From Arthrobacter sp. YN (lineage in GTDB: Bacteria; Actinomycetota; Actinomycetes; Actinomycetales; Micrococcaceae): a DNA stretch of 64,000 bases. A program made the position numbers and the translations under genes. This document shows, piece by piece, positions 23,198 through 32,578 of the stretch; the stretch's first letter is position 1, and each line of letters starts with the position of its first letter. Where the stretch lies: positions 2,108,001 to 2,172,000 of the forward strand of contig NZ_CP022436.1 in NCBI RefSeq assembly GCF_002224285.1, read 5' to 3'. The notes below the pieces were generated by a model. That model had not been told where the DNA came from, ran no database searches, and saw only the letters and a list, made by a program, of their open reading frames with translations.

Positions 23198-24691
23198 ATG
23201 AGACGCGCAAAAATTGTGGCAACTTTCGGCCCGGCTATCTCCAGCTTCGACAACACCCTCGCGGTGCTGGAGGCCGGCGTCGACGTTGCTCGCATGAACA
23301 TGAGCCACGGCGACTACTCCGTGCATGACATCACCTACGAAAACGTCCGCAAGGCTGCGGCGCAGCTGGGCAAACCCGTTGCGATCATGGCCGACCTCCA
23401 GGGACCCAAGATCCGTCTTGGCCGTTTTGTTGACGGACCCCACGAGCTGGCAGTCGGCGACACCTTTACCATCACCACCGAAGACGTCCCCGGCACCAAG
23501 GACATCTGCTCCACCACGCTCAAGAGCCTCACTGAAGACGTCAACGTGGGCGATGCCCTCCTGATCGACGACGGCAAGGTGGCCATGCGTGCCATCGAGG
23601 TTGACGACGTCAAGGTAGTTGCCACTGTGACCGTTGGTGGCAAGGTTTCCAACAACAAGGGCATTAATCTGCCCGGTGTTGCCGTCAACGTCCCTGCCTT
23701 GAGCGAAAAGGACGAGGACGACCTCCGTTGGGCCCTCAAGCGCGGCGCCGACCTCATCGCCCTCTCCTTCGTGCGTGATGCCTCAGACATCAAGCGCGTC
23801 CACGAGATCATGGACGAAGAAGGCCGCCGTGTTCCGGTGATCGCGAAGATCGAGAAGCCTCAGGCAGTGGAGCAGCTCCACGAAATCATCGACGCCTTCG
23901 ATGCCATCATGGTCGCCCGTGGCGACCTCGGCGTTGAACTGCCGCTCGAAGAGGTGCCGATCGTCCAGAAGCGTGCCATTGAACTGGCACGTCGCTGGGC
24001 CAAGCCGGTCATCGTGGCCACCCAGGTCCTGGAATCCATGATCGACAACCCGCGTCCGACGCGTGCCGAGGCTTCAGACTGCGCCAACGCAGTGCTCGAC
24101 GGCGCCGATGCGGTCATGCTTTCCGGCGAAACCTCCGTGGGCCAGTACCCCATCGAAACCGTCAAGGTCATGGCCCGGATCATCGAGTCCACCGAAGTTC
24201 ACGGCCTCGAGCGCGTCCCCCCGCTGGGCACCAAGCCCAAGACCCGCGGTGGCGCCATCACCCGTGCCGCCGTCGAAATCGCGGATCAGCTGGATGCCAA
24301 GTACATCTGTACTTTCACCCAGTCGGGCGACTCGGCACGACGCCTCTCGCGTCTTCGCCCCGTCAAGCCGGTGTTCGCCTTCACCCCTGTGGAGCACGTG
24401 TGGAACCAGCTCGCCCTGACGTGGGGCATCCAGCCGGTCTTGGTTCCCTCCGTGGGCCACACCGACGAGATGACCGCACAGGTGGACAAGAGCCTGCTGG
24501 AAATGGATCTTGTGGACGAAGGCGACCTGGTTGTCATCGCTGCCGGTTCCCCTCCAGGACAGGCCGGTTCCACGAACTCCCTGAAGGTCCACAAGGTGGG
24601 CGATCTCGCCGATACCTCCAAGGTTGACGACGGTTCCCGCAAGGAACCTGTTGGCCCGTGGCCCGAAAAGAAGTCCAAGACCAAGAGCTAG
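23198..24691 (+). CDS. pyk: Pyruvate kinase
   Basis: Final ATP-forming step of glycolysis. The 497-residue protein begins MRRAKIVATFGPAISS and shows ARMNMSHGDYSVH, ADLQGPKIRLG with the B-domain insert after it, and IAKIEKPQAVEQL with the catalytic lysine. MVARGDLGVELP and ATQVLESMI follow. The C-terminal allosteric domain (TRAAVEIADQLDAKYICTFTQSG) is complete. It has its own upstream site AGGGTAGG and is followed by a strong terminator. Confidence 0.95.
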   Translation: MRRAKIVATFGPAISSFDNTLAVLEAGVDVARMNMSHGDYSVHDITYENVRKAAAQLGKPVAIMADLQGPKIRLGRFVDGPHELAVGDTFTITTEDVPGTKDICSTTLKSLTEDVNVGDALLIDDGKVAMRAIEVDDVKVVATVTVGGKVSNNKGINLPGVAVNVPALSEKDEDDLRWALKRGADLIALSFVRDASDIKRVHEIMDEEGRRVPVIAKIEKPQAVEQLHEIIDAFDAIMVARGDLGVELPLEEVPIVQKRAIELARRWAKPVIVATQVLESMIDNPRPTRAEASDCANAVLDGADAVMLSGETSVGQYPIETVKVMARIIESTEVHGLERVPPLGTKPKTRGGAITRAAVEIADQLDAKYICTFTQSGDSARRLSRLRPVKPVFAFTPVEHVWNQLALTWGIQPVLVPSVGHTDEMTAQVDKSLLEMDLVDEGDLVVIAAGSPPGQAGSTNSLKVHKVGDLADTSKVDDGSRKEPVGPWPEKKSKTKS

Positions 24692-24708
24692 TTTCTTCGG
24701 TTTCTTGA

Positions 24709-24744
24709 ATGCAGGCCCCTCCGTTTGGTGGGGCCTGCATTTTT
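24709..24744 (+). terminator. Intrinsic terminator of pyk
   Basis: An 11-bp perfect stem (ATGCAGGCCCC and complement) with a short loop, directly followed by five Ts, 17 bases after the pyk stop. Confidence 0.9.
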
Positions 24745-24760
24745 GTTTCGCTTGTTAAGT

Positions 24761-24806
24761 ACGACGGCGGCCGCCCGCCTCGGGTGAGGTGAGCGGCCGC
24801 CGTCGT
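24761..24806 (-). terminator. Hairpin at the end of the ANTAR response-regulator gene
   Basis: A 14-bp perfect stem (ACGACGGCGGCCGC and complement) with an 18-base loop, 16 bases beyond the minus-strand stop codon. The U tract is poor. It also insulates pyk from the convergent gene. Confidence 0.7.
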
Positions 24807-24822
24807 TGTTGTGGTTCTTGCG

Positions 24823-25428
24823 TTAGTTGACCTGGTTGATGATGGTTTCTGCAACCTCACGCATGCTGAGGCGACGGTCCATGGAGGTCTTCTGGATCCA
24901 GCGGAAGGCTTCTGGCTCCGTCAGGCCCATCTTGGTGGTCAGGAGGCTCTTGGCGCGCTCTACAAGCTTGCGCGTGGCGAACTGCTCCTGGAGGTCGGAA
25001 ACCTCGTTCTCAAGCGCCTTGATTTCCTCGTGGCGGGAGAGAGCAATCTCAATGGCCGGGATCAGGTCCGCGGGGGAGAACGGCTTGACGACATAAGCCA
25101 TGGCACCGGCGTCGCGTGCCCGCTCCACCAGTTCCTTCTGGCTGAAAGCAGTCAGCAGGACAACAGGCGCGATGCGTGCCTTGACGATCTTCTCAGCCGC
25201 CGAAATCCCGTCCATCACGGGCATCTTCACGTCCATGAGGACAAGGTCAGGCTTGAGCTCTTCGGCCAGCTGCACAGCTTTCTCGCCGTTGTCTGCCTCG
25301 CCGACGACGTCGTACCCCTCGCCCTTCAAAATCTCGATAATGTCCAGGCGGATGAGGGTCTCATCCTCGGCTACGACAACGCGTCGGGCCGGCTGGGCTG
25401 TGGGTGTGGACTCCGTCTGTTCGGTCAC
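24823..25428 (-). CDS. pdtaR: ANTAR-domain response regulator (PdtaR/AmiR-NasR type)
   Basis: A 201-residue two-domain regulator. The N-terminal receiver (residues 15-130) has the acidic pair in VVVAEDETLIR, the phospho-acceptor in PDLVLMDVKMPVMDG, the switch threonine in LLTAFSQ and the lysine in VVKPFSP. A short coiled segment leads to the C-terminal ANTAR RNA-binding domain (LVERAKSLLTTKMGLTEPEAFRWIQ...). In mycobacteria PdtaR is phosphorylated by the kinase PdtaS and acts by binding leader RNAs. No kinase gene is adjacent here. The GTG start has a perfect AAGGAGAT site. Confidence 0.92.
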   Translation of the reverse strand: MTEQTESTPTAQPARRVVVAEDETLIRLDIIEILKGEGYDVVGEADNGEKAVQLAEELKPDLVLMDVKMPVMDGISAAEKIVKARIAPVVLLTAFSQKELVERARDAGAMAYVVKPFSPADLIPAIEIALSRHEEIKALENEVSDLQEQFATRKLVERAKSLLTTKMGLTEPEAFRWIQKTSMDRRLSMREVAETIINQVN

Positions 25429-25626
25429 GGGATCTCCTTGAAAAGGTTCGGCGGGTTCATGTCCATCTTAGTGGGGACCGATGCGGAGCATGATTTTGTT
25501 GCACTCGCGCGCCCGGTTCTTTGAATCAGCCTATCTGCATGTAGAGTAGTTTCGCGTGCTGGGAAAGGATCGCGTTGCTCACAGAAATGAGAGCAGTCAG
25601 CGAGATTTAACTTCCCGGTAATCCGC

Positions 25627-25708
25627 GCCCGAGTGGCGGAATTGGCAGACGCGCCGCACTCAAAATGCGGTATCGAAAGGTGTGTGGGTTCGAGTCCCAC
25701 CTCGGGCA
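25627..25708 (+). tRNA. tRNA-Leu (anticodon CAA)
   Basis: The seven-base acceptor stem GCCCGAG pairs with CTCGGGC, with discriminator A. The anticodon loop CTCAAAA on stem CCGCA/TGCGG gives anticodon CAA, reading UUG. A long variable arm and the T arm GTGGGTTCGAGTCCCAC are present, and CCA is not encoded. The integrase of the mobile element lies 87 bases downstream, so the 3' end of this gene is the probable attachment site (attL core about 25690-25708). Confidence 0.95.
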
Positions 25709-25723
25709 CTGTGTTGTCGCAGG

Positions 25724-25746
25724 TCAGGGGCCTAAATGGCCCCTGA
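25724..25746 (+). terminator. Hairpin just inside the element's left end
   Basis: TCAGGGGCC and GGCCCCTGA pair perfectly around TAAAT, 15 bases after the tRNA. It may terminate tRNA transcription. The sequence TGTTGACA then occurs twice (around 25748 and 25769) before the integrase start and may be an integrase-arm or promoter element. Confidence 0.55.
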
Positions 25747-25794
25747 CTGTTGACAAAACCCCCAAATCTGTTGACATGGAACTAGCATTTTTAT

Positions 25795-26925
25795 GTGGCT
25801 AGTATCCGGAAACGCGTCAAAAAGGACGGCTCTTCGTCCTTCATGGTGGTCTGGCGCGACCCCAAGATCCGGAAGCAGCAGGGCATCACTGTCGACTCCG
25901 CGCATGAGGCTGAAACGCTCAAGCGGTTGCTCGATGCGAACGGTCAATCATTTGAGATCGCCCAGCAGGCACTTCTGGACAACAGGGCGAAGATACCCAC
26001 GGTTGGGGAAGTAATTCAGGAGCACATCGACCTCCTGATCCGGCCGTCGAGCGGGACCGTCAAGACCTATCAGACGATGCTTGATCTCCATGTGAAGAAG
26101 GTCATTGGCCACGTCCCCGTCGACAAGTTGGATTATCGGATGATTGCCTATTGGGTGAAGTCGATGATGGCCAAGGGGCGCTCACCGAAGACGATCAAGA
26201 ATGTGCACGGTCTGATCTCCGCGTCGATGAATACCGCGGAGATGCTGGGGTACATCACGCGCAATCCGTGCCGTGGGGTACAGCTTCCTAGCGTCGATAA
26301 GGCCGAGGACGAAATGATGTTCCTCACCCATGCGGAGTTCGGACTGATCATGGACGGCATGGGGGAGCGGTATACGGACTTCACCAACTTCCTGGTGATG
26401 ACAGGGACGCGCTTTGGGGAAGCGACGGCGCTGACCGTTGCGGACATCGATTTGCTGGGCAAACCGGCGACCGCCCGGATTAATAAGGCGTGGAAGCGGG
26501 ATGGTCAGAACCAGTTCTATATCGGGCCGACGAAGACGGGCGCTGGGAAGAGGTCCATTGGATTGAACCCCGCGCTTGTGGATTTGCTGATCCCGTTGGT
26601 GGCCGGGCGCCTTGGTGGCGACCTGCTTTTCACAACACCCAAAGGTGAGCGGATTGTGCACAAGCTGTACTGGCACCACTATTGGATGCCGGCGGTCAAG
26701 GCAGCGCAGGATCGCGGCCTGAGGAAGAATCCACGAATTCACGATCTACGGCACACACATGCGTCGTGGCTGATTCAGGACGGCGTCCCTATCTTTACGA
26801 TCTCGCGACGGTTGGGGCATGCGTCAACGCGGACTACAGAGGGCGTTTATGGGCACCTCATGCCGGAAGCCTTGCAGGCTGGGGCGGATGCTACAGAGCG
26901 TTCGGTGACGGCGTTTATGCGCTGA
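25795..26925 (+). CDS. int: Tyrosine site-specific integrase
   Basis: Mediates integration and excision at the tRNA-Leu site. The 376-residue protein has an N-terminal arm-binding region, a SAM-like core-binding domain (about residues 75-165) and the catalytic domain. The catalytic residues are visible in order: Arg in MTGTRFGEA, Lys in TKTGAGKRS, His-x-x-Arg in IHDLRHTHASW, His in RRLGHAST and the Tyr nucleophile in GVYGHL. Start is GTG 25795 (ASIRKRVKKDG). It reads away from the tRNA, the usual orientation for tRNA-integrating elements. Confidence 0.95.
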   Translation: MASIRKRVKKDGSSSFMVVWRDPKIRKQQGITVDSAHEAETLKRLLDANGQSFEIAQQALLDNRAKIPTVGEVIQEHIDLLIRPSSGTVKTYQTMLDLHVKKVIGHVPVDKLDYRMIAYWVKSMMAKGRSPKTIKNVHGLISASMNTAEMLGYITRNPCRGVQLPSVDKAEDEMMFLTHAEFGLIMDGMGERYTDFTNFLVMTGTRFGEATALTVADIDLLGKPATARINKAWKRDGQNQFYIGPTKTGAGKRSIGLNPALVDLLIPLVAGRLGGDLLFTTPKGERIVHKLYWHHYWMPAVKAAQDRGLRKNPRIHDLRHTHASWLIQDGVPIFTISRRLGHASTRTTEGVYGHLMPEALQAGADATERSVTAFMR

Positions 26926-26950
26926 CCCTGTTGCTTCTTCTTGGCCGTGC

Positions 26951-27247
26951 CTAAGAAGCCATCCGGTTGCGGGCCCTATTACCGATGAGCCGGGTGCTGG
27001 TTGTGGCGCTGCCTGTGCCCGGCGCCCGGTGGGCGCCGGGCAGGATCTCACTCAGCCTGGCTATCTCCGCGATGTGCTCTGACGTAAAGACGATCTTTCC
27101 CTTGCCCCAGCACGCGTGAGGGAAGCGACCGGCGGCGGCGCCATCACGCAGCCAACCTTCACTGCAGCGCATGAGTGCTGCAGCTTCGGCAGGTTCGAAG
27201 AATTCCAGGTCCATGTCCATCCGATCTTGGCCAATCTTGCTTGACAT
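26951..27247 (-). CDS. Small helix-turn-helix protein, possible excisionase
   Basis: A 98-residue basic protein. Residues about 14-60 (EFFEPAEAAALMRCSEGWLRDGAAAGRFPHACWGKGKIVFT) form a MerR/Xis-like winged helix-turn-helix, and the C-terminus is Arg-rich. The ATG at 27247 is preferred to an upstream in-frame start 96 bases earlier because similarity to the HTH family begins only after it. It is convergent with the integrase gene, 25 bases away, where an excisionase or directionality factor is expected. That role is inferred from position and fold. Confidence 0.75.
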   Translation of the reverse strand: MSSKIGQDRMDMDLEFFEPAEAAALMRCSEGWLRDGAAAGRFPHACWGKGKIVFTSEHIAEIARLSEILPGAHRAPGTGSATTSTRLIGNRARNRMAS

Positions 27248-27355
27248 TTCATCGTCTGATTTCACACAAGGAACATGATCGGTGGATGGGCCTCCGCCGT
27301 GCCGGTGGTCCAGCTCAGCAGTGTATCTGGTGGACCAGCTCAACTTCAGCGATCC

Positions 27356-28036
27356 ATGGCCGGTGGGCTGTCATGGAAAACTCCGGAGTTTCGGCGCACT
27401 ATAGGTTCCGTGAGTATCGATTCCTGGCCAGCAGAACCCGCTGATGATCGTGACAAGCGTCCTTGGGTCTATCTGAGGCTGATTCATGAGGGGCTTCAGA
27501 TAGACGCGACCGAGTTACGGGATGTCATCCAGAGACCTTCGAACGATGCCAACCTGCGTAGTGTTGTGTTTGAACCTGGCCCCCAGCAAGAAGAGTACTT
27601 CGGTGAGCTGTACGTAAGGCTCCACAACTACGTGGCTGTTGTCGCCACTTTGATTGCGGTCAGCCGGATTTACGTGAGGAAGAATACCGGGGCCGCGTTC
27701 CGTGCCTTACAGCAGGAGCGAGTCGCTGCTCTAGGGGAGAGCGTGCCCGCTCAGATCCTTCAAGGCCTTAGGAACTATGTTGTTCACTATAACGTCCCTT
27801 ACATGGAGATGACGGTGGAGCAGAGTGTCAGCCCATATCAAATGAGCTCGATTCTGCACATATCTTCTAAGAGCCTTCTAGATTGCAGGGGATGGAAGCC
27901 AGCGGCAGAGCGCTATTTACAAGAAGTACCCATGGTCAATCTGGGCCGAATCGTTGACGACTATACGGATCTCGTCAACGAATACTATTCATGGTTCTGG
28001 GCTGCGGTCGGAAACCTTGACAAGGATGGTTCTTAG
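27356..28036 (+). CDS. Uncharacterised protein with a HEPN-type RNase motif
   Basis: About 226 residues from ATG 27356; GTG 27410 is an alternative start and the upstream part is unconserved-looking. The C-terminal two thirds appear alpha-helical: LYVRLHNYVAVVATLIAVSRIY, then a basic segment, then LQGLRNYVVHYNVP, and a final helix ending YYSWFWAAVGNL. RNYVVH (residues 139-144) is an exact R-N-x3-H motif, the catalytic signature of HEPN ribonucleases used in toxin-antitoxin and antiphage systems. No nucleotidyltransferase antitoxin is adjacent. The next large gene is an Avs-like protein. I do not recognise a named family, and catalysis is inferred from the motif alone. Confidence 0.6.
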   Translation: MAGGLSWKTPEFRRTIGSVSIDSWPAEPADDRDKRPWVYLRLIHEGLQIDATELRDVIQRPSNDANLRSVVFEPGPQQEEYFGELYVRLHNYVAVVATLIAVSRIYVRKNTGAAFRALQQERVAALGESVPAQILQGLRNYVVHYNVPYMEMTVEQSVSPYQMSSILHISSKSLLDCRGWKPAAERYLQEVPMVNLGRIVDDYTDLVNEYYSWFWAAVGNLDKDGS

Positions 28037-28465
28037 TATCGACCGCGCATTTCGGTTGCCGCCGTCGAAAAGTGTCCATCCTGCTTCCGCGCCAGTTCGG
28101 TGGATCCGTAACAGTAGTCAGTGAAGTTCTGCGCGGCGGCACTGACCTGGTTGGGTACGTTTGCCGGCCGTGAGTTCCCCACAACTTTATTCGTAATGGC
28201 TCCCGCTCCATGCCTGTGGGCGCAGGCGGAGACGTTCCGCAGTCCTCTTGATGATCAAGAGCCAGACAATCAAGCTCCAGAATGAACAAGCAACAAGCCT
28301 CGCGTTTGAAGCGCACTTTGCGATTCACAGTGACGCTGACCATGTGGATCGAAATTTGTCGAGCCACCGACTGGTCAACATGCTGGTTCCGCTGAACGGG
28401 GCCGAGCGGAGGCCCCTGGCTTGGGGCCTCCAAAGTCGGCCCGAAATTTCCGATAGCATCCAGAC
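28037..28465 (+). other. Intergenic region before the Avs-like gene, with a hairpin
   Basis: No convincing gene was seen. At 28408-28431 the arms GGAGGCCCC and GGGGCCTCC form a nine-pair hairpin around TGGCTT, 35 bases before the start of the large STAND gene. A 73-codon open frame (28248-28469) has no ribosome site or recognisable domain. Confidence 0.5.
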
Positions 28466-31400
28466 GTGACTCGTCGAAGTTCTGATCGTTCAAATGCTGA
28501 AGCGCGCCGAAGGCGCCAGGTCCAGCAGCGCCTCGGCGGCCAAGGTCGATCACGGTCGGCCGAGTCGGGGTTGTCAGCCTCGGCGACCGAACCTCAGGCC
28601 GATTTATGGGCTGCTTCAAGGTCTGGGGCCCGCGCCGGGCGCGGGTTCCGTTATCAGGATCTCATTGCGGCCCTTATTGTGCTGAGTCTGTGGAGTGAGG
28701 GCGAGATGACTGCGGTGGTGACCCCGGAGGGGTACGACGACATTTCCGTGCAGTCCCGCACCGGGTCGCATTTCATTCAAGTTAAGTCGCGGCGCGAGAC
28801 CGCAGGCGAGTTCCCGGCGACAGAACTGCGCAAACATCTGCGCTCCGTTGCTGCGGCTTGGATGAAGCGCCGCGATGCTGGGCTTCCACCTGCGACAATC
28901 CTGCTGCTTGAGCGTCCGGTCACCGGCATACCGGTTACTAGGTGGGAAAGCGCCCAGCGGTCGGGTTCGACCCTCGGGCCGCAGCTGTCCTGCGAGTTGG
29001 ATACAGTCTCCTTCGGAGATGACCAAGCGACAGCATCATTTGCTGCCTCCATTTCTGTTGCTGTGTGCCCGGATCCCAAGGCTCAAGCGATCGGTATCGT
29101 CGCTGCAGCCCGTAGCATTCCAGAGTCGCTGGCCGAAGTCGTCGTATCTGCGGTTTGCACGCAGATCGGAGAGACCAGCAACGCGAACGCCGATCGCGAT
29201 GCGACAAACCGTGCAGTTGTCGAAGTTTCCGGAATCGATGCTCTCGTAGACCACATCCTCGCGACCGTCGACCTGGAACTGCTCGATGAGGCAAGGGCGC
29301 TCGGGGTCTGTGGGGCCATTGATTGGGGAACGCCGGGCGACGGATCGGACGTACGGCAGGGCGCGCACGTGGGTGCTCCTCATGTCGCTACCGGCATGCT
29401 CGTGCCCCGTCCTGACCTAACACGGCAGGTGATCGAAGTCGCCGAGGCGCGCCGCCTGGCGGTCATCAGCGGGCCGAGTGGTAGTGGCAAGAGCGCGCTC
29501 GCCTACATCGCCGTTCACCAAACTCGCACCTCTTATCGCTGGCAACAAGTTCACTCGCTGACACCCTCGGGGCGCACGGGTCGTGATGCTGTTGCTCTGC
29601 TCGTTGCGCGCATTGAGTCCCTGCGACCGAGCGCCTATGCTCCGGTCGGAGTAGTGATTGATGACGCGGGGCGCCATGATCCTGCCCTACTCGACCGGCT
29701 CCTGCGCCGCCTCGCGGATCTGCCGAACGTGATCACGCTTGTTTCGATACGCGAGGAGGACCGCTTCCCGGTTCCATTGCTGTCATCCATCGCCACTATA
29801 ACGCCCATGCTGGACGAAGCCTTCGCGGAGCAGCTGTGGCGCAACTACCGGGCCCACGATCTCACCGCTTGGGCCGGATGGCGGGAGCCAGCCGAGCGCG
29901 CAGGCGGCCTCCTCCTGGAGTATGTCACTCTGCTCACTGAAGGCGAGAACCTCGATGTCGTCGTCGCTGCACAAGTCCGGGCACGCGAAGCCGACCAGAG
30001 TCGGTACCTTGAGCTTGAGATTCTCCGCCTTGCATCTTGTGCTAACCAATACGGTGTTGCTGTCCCCGCCTATGCGCTCCAATTGGCTCTGGATGCCGAT
30101 CCTGGAGCATTCACTGCAGCCAGCCGTCGCCTCATCGACGAGCACCTTGTCATCGAGGACTCGGGCAGTCTCTTACGACCGCTGCACGAAACCCGCTCGT
30201 CCGCGCTCGCCTGCGCGGCCCACCCGTTCGGACAGCGGGAGAGCCTCCGGCGCGTCGTCGCACTCGTGCCCAGCACCGAACTGGCACGATTCCTCCGACG
30301 CGCACTGGAATCCGGGGCCGACTCGGCCATGATGATCCAAGCCGCAACCGAGCGCGTCTCACGCGATCACGAGCTCGAGACGCTCGTAGCGGTCGCGACG
30401 GCTTTCCGTGCCGACGGGCTGCGCAGGCGGGCCGACGATTGGAAACGAATCCTCGACGAATGTGGCGTTGATGCAGGCAACGCAGTTACTGCGTTCTCGT
30501 TGTCCCGCACCCAGCCCCGCTACGACACTGACCAGCTCTTCAAGCCTGAGATTGTCGCTGCCGTCGAGCGGCTCCGCAGTGTCCCGACCGATCCGGATCT
30601 TCAACCCCTGTGGCGAAAGATCGACGCGAAGCTAGTCCAAGAACTCGTGACCGCTGCGGTCTACTATGACGATGCAACGCATCTCCTTTTACAAGCCATC
30701 ACCGTACTTCGCGGTTATGACGCCACAGCCTTTGAAGCCGCGGCGGACGCAATCGGCGGCCGACTAGCGGTATGGGCGCTGCAATACGCAGCCGACGTCA
30801 CGGAAGCGTTGCGCCGAGCGGCACCCGAACTGGCAGAACGCGCCGTCACGGCAGCTGGCGGCGAACAATTTCTTTTGCGCAGGATCGCAACAGAAACGCC
30901 GTGGCTAGCGGCGCTTGACCGCACGGAGGACGGTGTTGCAGGCAGCTGGATCTTCATCGATGAGGAACTACAACCGGATCAGAACGAATCGGTCGTCGAA
31001 GTCTGCCGGCTCGCCCTCGCTCTCGCCCCCACAGCGAGGATAGCGAAAGTAGGTGCCGTCGATGCCCTCGGACGTTTGGTCAAGTTCGGCGGCTACCCGC
31101 TCGTGGACAAAGCAATTCCGCGGGAAAATCTGCCCCACAGTCTTGAAGTCTCCGAAAATAGAGCCCAAGCTCGCGCCCTTGCCCGCAAATATGGCGCGGG
31201 CACGCTGACATTCAAGCTCGCGGCTGAGGCCGAAGCGCTCGGGGCCGTAGTCGATCTGCTCCCCGAGGTCACGATCGCCCACCTCGGCGATCGAGCCGTG
31301 GCACAAGCGATTGTGCGCCGGTTCCAGTCGGCAACGGCACTGCTTTCAGAGTTGGACGCTCCGGCTGACGAGGGTTACACGGACGAGGTGCCTGGCGCGC

Positions 31401-32578
31401 TCGGCGACTACCCCGTTGAAAGCAACCCAGTCACTGTCGTGCGCTCGCTGCTCCTGCACGTCATTCCGAACCTTGCCCGGGCTCCCGTCGCCGAGCGCCG
31501 CCCCATCCTGACAGTCGGCACACTCGACAACCTCATCCAAAAGGTCGGCACAATGATCGAACTGGATCGATACCGCTACCTCCCCGATCCACCGAACTGC
31601 GCTCAGTTGCTCGACTCTCTCCGCCACCTACGTATGATCGCATCCGCCAGCGCAGGAGCGGACTCCCAAGTCCGTGCATCCATGCGCGCCGCCGCTGGCC
31701 GACACACTGGAAGTGCAAGGATTATGGCTGCGGCCGCTGTTGCCACAGAACGCTCCTCCGCGGCCCTCCGGAGAGAGGCGGCGCGAATGCGACATGCGCT
31801 CACTGGCTCGGGGTTCGCCGTCACGGTCGCCCCGAGCTGGTCCGACCACACGATGATGAGTTGGACACCCGGAGACCTAGCGATCACGGTGGAAGGGAAA
31901 AGCGTCTTCGCTCATTTGAATGCCGTCACTGCCCTCGCGGATGCTGCGCGGGATGCTCGTGAACAACCGGACCGCCGCATTTGGATCGGACTTCGGTTGC
32001 CCGATGGGCATCCGCGTGCGACGATCTTCCAGGTCGCACACGATGGGGTTCTCCCACTTGGTAACCGCGAGGCGCCTTCCGCGTTCGCGGATTCACTCGC
32101 TGCGGCACCGATTTCACATCCCTATGTCACTTATCTTCAGCTGGCTCGTCGTCTCTCATCGATCGCCACACTCATCGTGATCCGCGGAAGTGCTATGGTC
32201 CCCGACGTGGAAGGCAGGGTTCTACAAGAATCGCTGGCGAGTCTAGCCGAAGTTAAAGCGCAACTCGATGAACTCACGTCGGCGCATGCTGGAACGGAGT
32301 ATGTTTCTGCACTCAACAACGTGTTGACAATCGTCGGCTCAGCGGTCATCGAGGATTTGTCTATTGCCAAGGCTGCCGTGGAAGAGGGCCGAGCGGGGTG
32401 GGGAGAGATCGCAGGCTTGCAAAGCCTCATTGTCCTTGACACTAACAAGGCGGCAGAGGAGAGCGCCGCTGCTGCGGTGGTCTACGGTATGACAGCCGTC
32501 CTCGAGGACGTCGAGGATGATTTTGAGGGCGCAGATGGGCGCATTGCACAAATGCATGATCACGCGTCCAATTCCTAG
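28466..32578 (+). CDS. Cap4/DUF4297-nuclease STAND NTPase, Avs-like antiphage protein
   Basis: A 1370-residue three-part protein. Residues about 55-260 resemble the Cap4/DUF4297 restriction-like nuclease: GRGFRYQDLIAALIVL, then YDDISVQ (near residue 90) and FIQVKSRRE (near 105), giving the D...QxK active-site pattern. Residues about 310-600 are a STAND P-loop NTPase with Walker A GPSGSGKSA (336-344) and Walker B VGVVIDDAG (near 393). The remaining 750 residues are helical and repeat-like, the expected sensor region. Avs proteins detect phage proteins with the C-terminal region and degrade DNA after oligomerising. Homology to a specific Avs type cannot be decided here, and the C-terminal part looks unfamiliar. 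It stands as a single gene. Confidence 0.75.
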   Translation: MTRRSSDRSNAEARRRRQVQQRLGGQGRSRSAESGLSASATEPQADLWAASRSGARAGRGFRYQDLIAALIVLSLWSEGEMTAVVTPEGYDDISVQSRTGSHFIQVKSRRETAGEFPATELRKHLRSVAAAWMKRRDAGLPPATILLLERPVTGIPVTRWESAQRSGSTLGPQLSCELDTVSFGDDQATASFAASISVAVCPDPKAQAIGIVAAARSIPESLAEVVVSAVCTQIGETSNANADRDATNRAVVEVSGIDALVDHILATVDLELLDEARALGVCGAIDWGTPGDGSDVRQGAHVGAPHVATGMLVPRPDLTRQVIEVAEARRLAVISGPSGSGKSALAYIAVHQTRTSYRWQQVHSLTPSGRTGRDAVALLVARIESLRPSAYAPVGVVIDDAGRHDPALLDRLLRRLADLPNVITLVSIREEDRFPVPLLSSIATITPMLDEAFAEQLWRNYRAHDLTAWAGWREPAERAGGLLLEYVTLLTEGENLDVVVAAQVRAREADQSRYLELEILRLASCANQYGVAVPAYALQLALDADPGAFTAASRRLIDEHLVIEDSGSLLRPLHETRSSALACAAHPFGQRESLRRVVALVPSTELARFLRRALESGADSAMMIQAATERVSRDHELETLVAVATAFRADGLRRRADDWKRILDECGVDAGNAVTAFSLSRTQPRYDTDQLFKPEIVAAVERLRSVPTDPDLQPLWRKIDAKLVQELVTAAVYYDDATHLLLQAITVLRGYDATAFEAAADAIGGRLAVWALQYAADVTEALRRAAPELAERAVTAAGGEQFLLRRIATETPWLAALDRTEDGVAGSWIFIDEELQPDQNESVVEVCRLALALAPTARIAKVGAVDALGRLVKFGGYPLVDKAIPRENLPHSLEVSENRAQARALARKYGAGTLTFKLAAEAEALGAVVDLLPEVTIAHLGDRAVAQAIVRRFQSATALLSELDAPADEGYTDEVPGALGDYPVESNPVTVVRSLLLHVIPNLARAPVAERRPILTVGTLDNLIQKVGTMIELDRYRYLPDPPNCAQLLDSLRHLRMIASASAGADSQVRASMRAAAGRHTGSARIMAAAAVATERSSAALRREAARMRHALTGSGFAVTVAPSWSDHTMMSWTPGDLAITVEGKSVFAHLNAVTALADAARDAREQPDRRIWIGLRLPDGHPRATIFQVAHDGVLPLGNREAPSAFADSLAAAPISHPYVTYLQLARRLSSIATLIVIRGSAMVPDVEGRVLQESLASLAEVKAQLDELTSAHAGTEYVSALNNVLTIVGSAVIEDLSIAKAAVEEGRAGWGEIAGLQSLIVLDTNKAAEESAAAAVVYGMTAVLEDVEDDFEGADGRIAQMHDHASNS

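Noticed and set aside
29417..29677. Several minus-strand frames inside the STAND gene
   Set aside because: Overlap the conserved P-loop coding sequence and show no domains.
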